Below are positions 1 to 11,654 of a DNA stretch of 64,000 nt, one piece after another; position 1 is the first letter of the stretch; the number at the start of each line of letters is the position of its first letter. The DNA is from Distichodus sexfasciatus (taxonomy: Eukaryota > Chordata > Actinopteri > Characiformes > Distichodontidae), in contig JAVGVS010000190.1 in NCBI GenBank assembly GCA_032718565.1, positions 411,017 to 475,016 of the forward strand. Direction: 5' to 3'. The notes under the pieces are model-generated. The model saw only the letters and a program-made list of their open reading frames with translations, was not told the origin of the DNA and did not search any database. The translations under genes were made by a program, and so were the position numbers.

Positions 1-3000
1 ACTTGCCCCTGGGCTCCAATGGACTTCGCTCTTGGGGATAAGCTGACAGTCCTCTCTCCAGCTCCAGACCAGTGTCCAATCTGCCAGAAAAGAAAAATAT
101 GAAATGTGAAATGTTTACGATGAGCCTTACACACCATAGTTCTTAAGAAGAAATTTATTTTTAACAAAGATTGAGACTGTTTTCTTATTTAAGTTTTGAT
201 CCTAGATAATAACAGACCCTGCAACTGCTGAAGAGTGCTCTTACACAATTTTATTAACTTCCTTCAATTCTACAATTGTTACGATACACTATTTAAATGT
301 CTTAACTTTCTTAAAAACAATTTTAAGAAAACACTGGTGAACAATGGTGCGTGTCATTTGCTGTTTGGGCTCGGATTCCGAGCCGTTTACTGCGGGCTGG
401 AGCTGAAAGTGCCTACACGCGCGCCCCCGTTTCTCGGACACCTGAACACATATCTAGTTGCAGCTCAGAGGACCCTGAGCTTAAAATCGCGGCTCAGTGC
501 AAAGACTAATACATTGTGGGGTTTGTTTGTTTTTTTTTTAAACGTTTTACCACTTCAGCGTTGTCTCTGTCTATCTGTCTGTTATACATGAAATACCGCG
601 TTATGTCGTTATCGCGTAGTGGCGATGCTAAATTGGCTGGTTGATGTTTCTAAAAACAAATGACTACCTTAGTTTGCCAAACAGAAAGGTGAACAGGATC
701 AGCAATGAAAAAATCTGATGGTAAGTGTAGATGTGTTAGCTTTAATAAAGCCCAGCCTCTTCTCTCTGAGTTCAACTCTTCTGTGGCAAATGGAACGTAT
801 CCAACTAAGTTTTCAACTGTGTTTTTAGCGAGTGTGACAATCTCACAAGTGAATCTCGGATCCAAAGTCAAATGGAACGCGCCATAAGGCCAAATGAGAC
901 TCAATTTTGATATCACTGACAAATCCTATTAAGAATGACTACACAGTCAATCTTTGATGACAATTACCTGGGTTCCTTGCAGTCTTCACGGTTTTTAGGG
1001 GGTGTTGCAGAAGGTAAAGGCTCAGTCTGGGGGTAAGGGTCCGAGCCCCACACCATTCGTGGCTCGCTAGGCATCCCGTGATCTCGGACAGGTCGACTCA
1101 GGTGGTCAAATGAATCGGAACCAGAGCTGCTGTTGTCTGTGGGCTCTCTGCGAACCAGCTGCTTAGGAGGCATTCTTCCTGCTGTGGGGAGGAAAAAAGA
1201 TCATAATTACAGGCAAGATCAAATTATTTTACAAAGTAAATGCTTAGTGCAGGAGCAGAAGACACTCATTAAGCACATTTTGAATTAAGTGAAAAGTTTG
1301 ACGGAAACAAAGTCTGCTTCACTGGCAAGATGTGTATTAGAGGTAGGGCTGCTGGTTGCTTTGGTTATTTATCAGCTAAAATACGCGTTTCGTCTGTAAT
1401 AAAGGGGACATTTTGACGGACACGGAGCGTTTTAGCGAGTAATGGCGCTTACAAACAGCGTTCGTGTTTACATCGAAAAAAATGTCATTCATGCATTTTG
1501 ATGCATTTACTTCTGTTTTTGTGCACGAAATATCTCACAAATATGTTCACATACAGAGGGATCTATTCGCGTCTTGATCGTGCCACTGAAAATATTGTGC
1601 GTCATTAATAAGCGTCTGTGTGAAACACAAGCGGCGTATGCTGTAGCCATTTAAATGACTTAAACGAAGCTTCGATTCTAGAAAAATTGCCTCGACCATT
1701 TTTGTAATCGAATTATTCAAGTTATTCGAATAATCGTTTCAGCTTTAATCAGAGGTCGACCAATATTGGTTTTCAGGGCCAATATCGATACCGATTATTG
1801 GTAGTTAATGGGCTCGATAACCGATATTTGGAACAGATATGCAGAAAAAAAGAATGTCAAAAAATTGAATTTTTAAACATTGCTTGTCATTTGAAATCTC
1901 GTTTTAAAGATGTATTGTGTCGTGCATATTTTTGTCTATTTTAAAACACTCAATTGATTATTAATATTACTAAACACCGACATCGATAATCGGTCCGGCC
2001 AATAATGGGTTGAACCTTAATTTGTACTATAAACATGCTCAGCTACTAATGCAATATTTATTATAATGAAAGAACATATTTTGTGGTTTTAAACTAATTG
2101 AAGGAAACACACAGACGCAGTGGCAGACTGGACAGGGCAGAGTAATGGTCATGTAACAACACATGACTGTACATAAACACACTGGGGACAGAATTTACAA
2201 ACATTAACAAATATTTAAGAATAATTATCTTAAAGTATTAACTGATTTGTTTTTTTTAATTATCAATATAATCCCCATGGGCAAGATTAAGTCTATCAGA
2301 TGAATCTGAACGTAATGAAAGTGTCATTATTTACCCGCATGCATTGAGGGCATGTCCATAGGCGGCCGTCCTGGCATCATGCGAGGGTCCATGTACGACT
2401 GCATCATAAGCCAGCGGGGGTCAAACCCCATGGAGGCCAGGTGCTGGTGGTGGGCCCCCAGGGGCTGATAGAGGGATCGATGCTGGGGGGGCACGGAGCC
2501 CCCTGATGGAGATACCGAGCCCCCACCGCTCTGTTGTTGCTGCTGCTGCTGTTGTTGTTGCCACTGCTGTTGCTTCAACTGCTCCTGAGAGAAGAACAGT
2601 GTGTGACTAAGCCTGTAGAGGTTTCCCCTCAGTGTGCTCTAGGCTCAGATCAGTGTGGAACAAAACTCAAACCAGCGATGTACAATACTTCTACAAACAC
2701 ACTATCGATCTATAAATAAACTAGTCCTTGCAGACCTCTCATACCCGAATTCTACTACCATCATTGGCTCTCTGAGCAAGACCCTTAACCCCAAGTTGCT
2801 CCAGGGAGACTGTCCATGAAATTAACAATTAAGATTAGAGTGTCTGCTATATGTTGTAAATGTAAGTTACAGATTATTCAGAATGATGCAACTACAAAAT
2901 GTTAACTTAATTGGCCACCTGTGTCTTTTTGAACAGATTGTCAAATTCTTTTACTGGCTTAGCTGATCGTTTCATGTGCCTAGACACTTCCCAGGGTTCT

Positions 3001-4897
3001 TAGATCTTCCAACTGTAAGATCCTCCATGTACCATGTAAGAAACGAAGTGGGGAGGCAGCAGATTTTACTCATTATGTACCTAAACTATGAACAGCAGCA
3101 ACAGGAGAAGAGGAATCACTTCCCTATTTCAAAAAACAGTTTTAAAAGTCATCTCTTTACCATGGACCTGGTGAATGGATTTTTATTTATTGTTTCTCTA
3201 ATTCTATACTTTCTCAATTACCTCTATATATTATTTTAACTGTTCCTAGAGTCATTTCATTGTGTTTAAATTTATTTAGCTTTTGTCTAATCTGTTCTTT
3301 TTTGCCATCTTACACTTGCTAATTCTCCAAATGCTAGTTACTTACCTTTTATCTGATTTTACTGCTGATGTAAATCACTTTGGGCTGCATTGTTAGTGTT
3401 GCAATGGTCGATTAGATGCAAAAGTGAGAGTCATACCTGTTGTCTAAGAAAGCGAGGTGGCAGGGATTTCTGGAACTGTTTTGAGTAGCCAGCGTTGAGT
3501 GAGGGTCGGACAGTGGCCCCTGCATCACCCTCGTTCTCTAGCTGTGGATGTGGAGCTTCATCAGGACCGGAGTGATCCAGGCGAGGAAGAGACAGCAGAG
3601 GCTCCTCCACTACAAAACAATTGAGACAGGACACCAACAGCGCTATCAGCTTTTATGCTTAGACTGTGAGAGAAGCAAAAGTGAGTCTTGAGGTGGTGAC
3701 GGTCTGTACTCAAGTTGCACAATCCCACTGCAGTATATTTTAAGCCTGCTACTATTACCCAAAACAAAAACTCCCCCTTTTATGACGGAAAAATGTCTCC
3801 ACCCCTCTCTTTTACCTCGACACTCCTCCGTGCTAAAGTAGTCTCTCATTGGTTGCCGCTCCACGTGCACCTCTTCCGGTCGAGCAGGGACCTCTACCGA
3901 CTCGGCTTCTTTCACCTCAGGGACGGTTCTGGGTACAGGAGGGCTGGGTTGTCTAGTAACAAATGGAGGCTCCTCCTCCACGCTGGCCTCTGGCCTATCG
4001 TGAGAAGGCACGGATACAGGCGGAAGAGGCTCCTGTTGAGTCGTTGTCGTCTGAACGGGAACTGTTTCGGCAGGCAAGGTGGGCGCGCTTTCAGTCTCTT
4101 CCGGTTCGCCACCGCTGCGTGTCGGTGGAGTCGATTTGACGGGCTCGGCTGCGTTGGCGACGGTGGCTGAAGTGGCGACGGGCCGGAGTTTCTCGTTGAG
4201 ACGTTTGAGTTTCTCAGCGCAGGCGGCAAGCCTTTGCTCCTCCATGCGTCTCTCTTCTTCCTCTCGCCGTCTCCGCGCACGCTCCACGGCCTCTGAGATC
4301 TCCGACTGCTTCTTCCGCTTCTGGCGCCACGTCTCTGCATCGTCTTCGGCTGCGGTGGGAGGTTTTGCTGAACGGGTGGCGGCAGTCCCTGTCGAACGTC
4401 CTGCCGCTTGACTCTGCAAGGGGAGGTGAAAATAAAACCGATGAGATTGGAGCATGATGACCAAGATCAGATGTCTAGCAACAACTACAGCTAGTTATTT
4501 TTTTTATTATTAATTTTGGTGATTCTTGTGATAATACTGTCCTTTTTTTTTAAAGCAACTAAAATATCATGACATTTTATTCAACCAGACATTTAAACCA
4601 ACCATTTTCATTTTGGACCGGTGCAATGGGCTTGTTGATCACTGAATCGATGTATTGATTGCGGATCTATAGATATATCATTACACCCCCATATGTTACC
4701 TGATAGTCTTGAGATGGCCCAGTTTTACTGTACTGAGTTACGTTGCCTGGAGAGGGAGCACTATGGTCCATGCCATCTGACCACGAGCTTTTGCTGTCAT
4801 TTCTCTCCTCGCCTCCCTCCTTCCAGGTCTCTTGGGCATCCATGTTGCGCGACCTCACACGGTCCACTTTACTCATCCAATCCCTGCATGTACACAC

Positions 4898-4929
<32 letters not shown>

Positions 4930-7900
4930 TGATCATGCACATTCATTTTAACCATGTGTACAATAATGTACAGTGCACGACAGGGGAATTATTGGGTGTT
5001 GCCGGTATCGGATATTTTCGTGCTTACATCTGTTGATGCCGATAATTGAAGTCGGATTTGAGAGCGAGTGCAGGTTGAGATGCGCGTGCAAAGACAAGTA
5101 TTTAGCTCGCCAAAGCTCCACTCCGCACTTAGACTTTTGGCACAAAAATAGCACCATAACTCTGACATTTCTAACACGATGGCAAGTTGAGTGAGCGTGA
5201 AAGCAGAATGAAGCGAGGACGGAGCATTTTGAGTGCAGTGCACAACATTTTAAGAAAAAGTCACTTCCCGCCCTATGTAGCGCACCAAGTCAAATAGGGT
5301 GCATCGACACTACATGTACACTACCTAGTGTGTAGAGAGCTGTTAAGCAACAACCCTGGCTATTTCGTGAGATGCATACTACCACATAGAAAAGTATGTT
5401 AAAAGCGCCTTACCTACTATACTATTAAACGCGGTAGTTCATGGTTCGGGACACCGCCCATGCGCGAGCTCACATTCGCTAAGTGAAGTAGGTCCAATGC
5501 CGATGACGTAAAACAATTATCGTCCGACTTCAATATGATTCCGATATTATCATGCATCCTCAGCAGTAATAACAATTACTAATATTAAACTGAGCCTAAA
5601 ATTCTCACCAATTGTCTCCTTTCTCCTTGGATGAATGATTTTCCTCATCGTCACTAAAGTTCAGTTTTTCTGTGTAGTCGACTTCCATCTGGGCACCTAA
5701 AGATAGAACACAAACATGATGGAGTTATAACTGAAGAGGTTACAAAACCCTTTTTACTAAACAATGCAAAGATTTCACGTGGAGAGTGAACTGACCAGCC
5801 CAGCCCTCATCAGCTTCAGTGTCCAGATTGTCAAGCTCCTTGAGCTCTGAGGCGCTAACGATAGAGGGTCGATCAGGATCCTGGAGCCAGGACTGAGGAG
5901 GAGGCTGGGAAGAGCGTCCACCAGGCCGTGAAGCTCTAGAGGGAAAAGAAGAACAACAGATTGTACACATTTACAGGAAATATAGCAATGAGAGGAAGAC
6001 ACTTTCACACCCAAGTTACATGAAGAGGCGGCTTAAAAGAGCTGATCGTTAACGAGACGAGACATATTTTATGAAAGTTATACTGGATTACAGAATCTGT
6101 TTCTGAAATTAACACCAAACATCAAAAGCACGAAAAAAGTAGTTCTATGCAGTTTTCCGCTCCAAAAGCAACCTTTTTATTTTTCCCAAAATGATGTCTG
6201 CACAAGACTGTGAACATCAACACATTCATATTCAGAGTTTTCATTATGCAGAGACATTCTATGGCTTAGAACAATGAATTACAATTTGGAATCCATCTGG
6301 ATACAGAATACAATTATTTAATAAATCATGCTTTTTTTTCTATATTTATTTCTTACTCTCTAACATTATAGAATGAAAAAGGCAAATACAAGGGATGCAC
6401 CGATTGCAATTTTCTTGGCCGATTCCGATTACCGATTTTTTTGTAAGTGTGATCGGCCGATACCGATTTTTTTCCCAGATAACAGAAAATTAGACCTGCT
6501 GCGAGTAGTCGACGACATCGACAAAAAACAATGCGTTTTAACTTTTTTAATGTAACGCGGTAGTTACTTTCCCTGTTTACTAGTTACTTTTATAATAGTG
6601 ACATAATTGTGGCAGCTGTACAGCAAATAAAAACAAAAATCTAATTTTCTTTAATATAATGCTTTATTTTCATACATTTTCTTTACAAATTTAAATAAAT
6701 AAAATGTAACTCGTAAAATGTAACAACTCCGGTAACTCAGCGTCCGAAAAGTAACGCCTACTTGGCACTGTGTATTTTGGGCAGAGGTGATTTATCAGAT
6801 TTCTGAAACCTGTATCCTCAACTATGGAAAACGGCTGATCATCTAGCAATCTTCTTGTGATTGACTTGTGCATCTGTGTTTATGTTGAATTGGGGACAGA
6901 CAAGTGGGCAAGGGGAGCCATTGATTGCGTGCTTATTAAATGTGTAAGACCTAACTACTAAATTATAATTATAAGGTTGATAAACTATAACTTGTGTTTA
7001 ATCTACCTGTCGCCTTTGCTCTTTCTACGTCATCTTTGGTTTTTCTGTAAAAACTGTCTGTAGTGTGCAGTCAATCACAAGACCAGGAGCCATCGGCCAA
7101 TAGGATTCGCAGGCAGAAGCTGTCAAAACCCCGCCCTCAAACTGCCAAACCCCGCCCCCTTTCAAACCACGAGCGGAGAAATCTCACATACAATAAATTT
7201 GCGAACAATTTATGCGATATGTTTTTCTGGTTTTGGGAAATAATTTGAAAAACTGCACAGATCACTTACTTGGATCCATCTTGTTGGCCAGGGTTTCTGA
7301 AGTTGCCTTGTACTGGTGGAAAGGGCATCCGTGGGTATGCAGAGAACATCTACACAACAGAAACATTACATTAGGCCTCTGTTTAAAACATCTTGACACT
7401 GCAGTGCACTCTTACACTGAGCTAAAGAGAATTACACGTTCTGTGAACAAACAGCAAGGCTTGATAACACCTTCAACTGTTAGATGTATCAGCAAACATC
7501 CCAAGCCAAGATACAGCTTGGAAGCGCTCCCACTGCGAACGCTGCCTGACATCAAAACGAAAAACAAGCCCAATGCTGCTAGCCAAGAGCACCGAGAAAC
7601 CAGCATGTCCCCCTTATCACCCCTCCTCTCGCCAAGTCCCCACCCACATAAAGTAAAAAAAGAGGAAGTAACTGACAATATCCAACATACACTAAAAAAG
7701 AGGAATTAATAAAGTGAACAGGGAAAAAACAATGTTACACTTTTATCGAGTCTAAAGAAATAACGAGCCAGCTTGTTACTTACGTAAGGTGGCATCATGC
7801 CCCTGAACTGGGCGTGGAACTGAGAGGGAACACCTCCTGGCGGTTGCTGTCCACCGTTGAGTTTGTGCTGGGGGGCGGCGGCGGCGGCGGCAGCAGCAGC

Positions 7901-10900
7901 AGCAGCAGGAGGAGGAGGAGGAGCAGGAGCGGGAAGCCTGTCTCTGGCGTCTCTCTTCTCCCTGCCCTCCACAGCAGAGGTTTTCCCGGCCTCGTCCGAA
8001 TCCGCAGTGGGAGACGGAGTGCTCCTTCCCAAACCAGCCTCTTCAGCAGCCTTGCCGTCCATTTCCGAGCCGGTAGCTACATTCAGGTTTCGGCCACCGC
8101 CTTCTCGCCAGCTGCCCACATCTATTTTTGCGATTGGGATAAGTAAGAGACAGGTTTTAATAAAATCCTCTCAACACTGATAAATAGGGGCCTAAGTGAC
8201 AAGTTTCATCTCGAAACAGTGCATCAATTCAACAGATAACGATTCAACATATGCCGATATCACAAAGTCTGCTATCACATGATTTTGATTCAACTCAGGA
8301 GCCACTGATTAATAACAATATCATAAATCAGAAATTAACAGAACCTATTCTTAAAATGATTATTTTTAAAACAATCAAAACATTCATCATGGGCAAGATT
8401 ATATCATTAGAGATTCTGGATGTCTGTTCTGAATAATAACCAAGCTCTAAAAGGGATGTTACAAATCTCATGTCTAAACAATGTTTCATTTAGGGTCAAT
8501 GCTGCGTTCTTGTTGATCAGTAGATCGATGTATTGTTACATCCCTACTGATGAAAGCTGTCATGCGATTCTTACTTTGAGGCCTGAGGCTGGGGCCTGGT
8601 CCATACGGCTCCTCGTCCTGCTGCTCTCCTGATTTCTCTGCCTCGCCAGCTGCTTGCAGGGTAGGGAACTCTTGGTGGAACTGACTGCTTATCCGCGGAG
8701 CTCCTGCAACACACAGCAACTTTATTAACTCCACTTGTCAAACGTATGGACAAGAAACAGGATCTGTTAGGCCAAGTTGGGCCAAATTACGCCAACTATG
8801 AACAATCTGTAAAATTCAAACTAATGCCAATTTTATTTAAATGTAATTAATTCACATTAACAAATAGAAGTGTGAACCATCACTGGTCTCATAATTCGAT
8901 TCAATTTCGATTATCATGTCAACGATATCCTGATACATCTAATTTCCACTGGGGGAAGTATTTTTTCCTAGTAATTTTTTTATATTTGCATTAAATTCAT
9001 TATTCATAAAGACACTGAGGGCTGGGTTAATATGGCCTAAAAATATCATGATAATAAATAAAATATCTTGTTAAAGATATATCGCAATACACAATATTCA
9101 TTCATTCATTATCCGCACAGCTTAATCCCAACTGGGGTCGTGGGGCAATACACAATATATATCTTAAAATAGATTCTCTCTTTCTGGGTTAGAACTACAT
9201 GCAGCTCCAGTAAATGCTAAGCACCGCCCCAGTCTGAAAGCCGATTCGCCAATGACACTGTCAATCTTCATTTTCACCGTAGCAAAACAAAAACATGTGA
9301 CTTCTAACAACAAGCTAGGAGTGTGTTCTGGATGGGCGGGGGAGTGAGAGGTATGTTTTGAGAGGGCAGAGAACCGAAACTCGAAAGTGACGTACGTGCT
9401 GAAGATTTGTACTCGATAAATACAATATGGTCATATGCATCACACGTGGAACAAACCAAGATACATCAAGTATATTCCATATATCGCCCACCCCTAAAAA
9501 ACTCCAAAATCATATCCAAATCAAAAATAAAAGAATTCTTTAAAAAGTGATTTCAGTAATAAAACTGGAACGCACGTCCTGCATTGCCGTCGTGGAGAAC
9601 TGGTTGAAAACCCCGATATAACCGATTATGGTCCGCCTCTGCATCGATGCAGAATCGACTGTGATTAATTTCAACACCTCTACTAATACACAGGTAACTT
9701 AACGAAACGATTGCCCCAGTTTTAGCATCTTCATTTAATCCAGCTGCAAAACCAGTATCGGGATAATATTCTAAAATCACTGTGTGTCAAACTGAAATGA
9801 AAGGTTAGGTGGTGATGACAAAGACATATGCGCTGTGGCTTACCATCAAGTGGTCCAGGCTGCTTGTTGTTGGCCCAGGAGCGGCTGCCTCCCAGAGGGG
9901 CTTCACTGGCCTGAGGAACAACAGGTTTGGGCTGAGGGGGAGGGGTCTCCTGTTGCCTACAAACACAAAAAGCAAAAAAAAAATCATAATATAGGAGCAA
10001 CACTGGATGGGTGGTCATCAACAAGAAGCTTTCTTAGCAGGGGGGGGAATAATAAAAAAATAAATCAGGAATGTAAATCGTGTAAAACTGCAGACAGTGC
10101 CGTCTAAACCCTGTGTAATCCACCACACAGGTCTGTTGGTCTCCGGTTGCCAAACCTAATCCAAAACGGGCACTAATGTTACATAAGCACTATTTCATAA
10201 TGATCAAAAACTGACCAGAAACATCTCACAAAACAACATTTACAGTGAAAGTAAACCCTGAACTGGAGAAGCCTTTCGGATGAGAGGTGAAACGTCTTCA
10301 AATGCAGTTGCTTTTGATTCAAGCGCTCAAGATTGGAGCGAAAGTTCATCTAAAAGCATTACACAGCTAAAAATAACCCAACTTCATATATTTTGACAGT
10401 CAGTGTTTGACATCATACACAAAAGCAGTTAATATTTATCCTAGTCATTTGAACCGTAATGGTGCACGCTTGTTTAAGCTATGTTTCTTTGTACTTTGTT
10501 GATGCACATTCTTTTTAGCAAATCTGCACCGACGGAAGCTTTTCACAGCTTGACTCAGCAATGGGTGGCGTGCCAATTTCTTGTTTTAGGCCGTACCGTT
10601 CGTCTCCGGCCTGATCCTGTTTGGATGCCCAGCCGCTGCCGTCCTTGGGAACGATGCTGACGTTGGGGTCGTTTCCTTTGTTCTCTGCCTTCAAGCTGGG
10701 CAGGTTAGCCGGAGGCGGCATGCGCCGGCTGACCGGAACTTTGCCCAAACTCTGGAGCCCATGTCTGGCAGCAACTGCAAAATTCATATAGGTCAAGCTT
10801 TAACAAAAATGTTTGCAGTTCATTCACAGAACAGAGAGAAACACATTTACACACAGGAAGTGATAGTCCAGTGAACACTCTCTCAAAGAAAACACTCATA

Positions 10901-11355
10901 CTCTAGAGCCCTCTCTCCTAAAGCTCATAGGAATGCACGGTGGTGACTCGAGAGGACAAAGGCTGCTTATTTGAGCCGGCGATGCTCTGGAGGAAAGCTG
11001 GGGGGTAAATGAACCAAGCAAGTGGGACACTTTGCATTCTTCCCAGATTGAGCAATGTGTGCTATAACAATGCCTGGCTCCTTAAGCAAATCATTCTGAG
11101 GTTAGCCTAAACATTTTGCAAATTCTCCACCTTAAACATGATTTGGAGGAGCCTCTATAATTACAAAGCCCAAACCAGAGTGGACAGACTAAACATGGCA
11201 GATCTGCACGGCCCGTCATGGAACTTCGAGACCACCTTACCTGCAGTTTTCTGGGTCTCCAGAGACTTGCCCTTGTACGTGTTGAAGAGGCTAAGGGTTG
11301 CATACTTGGTCTTGCCATCCTTTGCCTTGGTGCTCTGCCCTGACTTCTCTGACAT
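1..11355 (-). CDS. prrc2c: PRRC2C (proline-rich coiled-coil 2C), 5' half, runs off the left edge
   Basis: Large disordered protein of the BAT2 family, linked in mammals to RNA binding, stress granules and translation initiation. Fourteen coding exons in phase: 11241-11355, 10597-10774, 9844-9956, 8575-8703, 7784-8121, 7270-7349, 5796-5935, 5609-5696, 4700-4883, 3816-4413, 3437-3609, 2335-2584, 968-1178 (or 1181), and 1-80, cut by the window edge. About 892 residues are encoded here, roughly the first third. The start is MSEKSGQSTKAKDGK, as in vertebrate PRRC2C. The BAT2 N-terminal domain (about residues 1-190) contains RRMPPPANLPSLKAENKG and YGPGPSLRP. Later landmarks are SASELKELD, a charged coiled-coil stretch with RREEEERRMEEQR (exon 3816-4413), LPPRF, and GFDPRWLMMQSYMDPRMM. 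Exon 7784-8121 encodes 11 alanines after a proline run; exon 2335-2584 encodes 10 glutamines. PRRC2A and PRRC2B are the alternatives, but these motifs and the FMO neighbours favour C. Confidence 0.95.
1752..2018. mobile_element. Miniature inverted-repeat element in prrc2c last visible introns
   Basis: The left end is AGGTCGACCAATATTGG and the right end, complemented, AGGTTCAACCCATTATTGGCC, with CGATTATTGG and CGATAATCGG blocks inside each end. No coding capacity. Confidence 0.6.
4890..4930 (+). repeat. (CA)n microsatellite next to a prrc2c splice acceptor
   Basis: The CA run, with one CG interruption, ends a few bases from the acceptor of exon 4700-4883. On the transcript strand it is a GU run directly before TACATGCAG. 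Confidence 0.95.
4975..5562. mobile_element. Miniature element with GATATCGG-like ends in prrc2c intron
   Basis: It spans GTGCACGACAGGGGAATTATT to GATTCCGATATTATCATGCATCC. Its middle (TTGGCACAAAAATAGC, TTTTAAGAAAAAGTCACTTC) matches, inverted, the element at 24.6-24.83 kb, so the two are copies of one family. Confidence 0.55.
6388..6500. mobile_element. Left end of a GGGATGCACCGATT-type miniature element
   Basis: AAGGGATGCACCGATTGC followed by three CCGAT-type repeats (CCGATTCCGATTACCGAT, CGGCCGATACCGAT) is a typical hAT-type end. I found no right end nearby, so the boundary is open. Confidence 0.45.
9097..9150 (-). mobile_element. SINE tail fragment in prrc2c intron
   Basis: CATTCATTATCC followed by GCTTAATCCCAACTGGGGTCG matches the 3' end of the 17.2 kb SINE family. 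It appears inserted in a degenerate miniature element (about 9015-9500, ends GGGCTGGGTTAATATGGCC and ATATCGCCCACCCCTA). Confidence 0.55.
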
Positions 11356-11411
11356 TTCGCTGGAAACTCATTGAGTCTGGTCCTCCGGCCTCACCCCTCA
11401 GAACCAGCCTC
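11241..11411 (-). other. prrc2c: prrc2c exon 2, carrying the start codon
   Basis: The acceptor (TTATTTCAG on the minus strand) ends at 11412 and the donor (CTGCAG then GTAAGG) follows 11241. The exon gives about 56 nt of 5' untranslated sequence, then the ATG at 11353-11355. There is no in-frame ATG upstream within the exon. Confidence 0.85.
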
Positions 11412-11461
11412 CTGAAATAAGAGAGGGAAGATGACAAGGAGATAAACGAGAGATAAGGCTA

Positions 11462-11654
11462 GGCGATACGACCTCAAATCAATAGCATGATTCAATAAAC
11501 ATTTTACATCAATAAGTGTTCTGGGTTGGGATTTTTGACCTCGTAGTTCTTTTACAATGTTCATACTTTAAACATGCTCAACTATAAAAGTTAAGTGTGC
11601 ATATCTTTACAAGTTTCTTTTTAATGTTAATTTCAATTAATTGCACAGCCCTAA
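11462..11654. mobile_element. Small miniature inverted-repeat element in prrc2c intron 1
   Basis: Left end TAGGCGATACGACCTCAAATC, right end GCACAGCCCTA (complement TAGGGCTGTGC). About 190 bp with no coding capacity. Similar ends occur at 18241-18266, 36083-36118 and 49655-49720. Confidence 0.55.

Noticed and set aside
650..922. 90-codon minus-strand frame between prrc2c exons
   Set aside because: It has no similarity to PRRC2C that I recognise, and the flanking exons 968-1178 and 1-80 join in phase without it.
3715..4411. Plus-strand frames of 110-151 codons opposite prrc2c
   Set aside because: They are shadows of the 598-bp coding exon 3816-4413, whose minus-strand frame matches PRRC2C.
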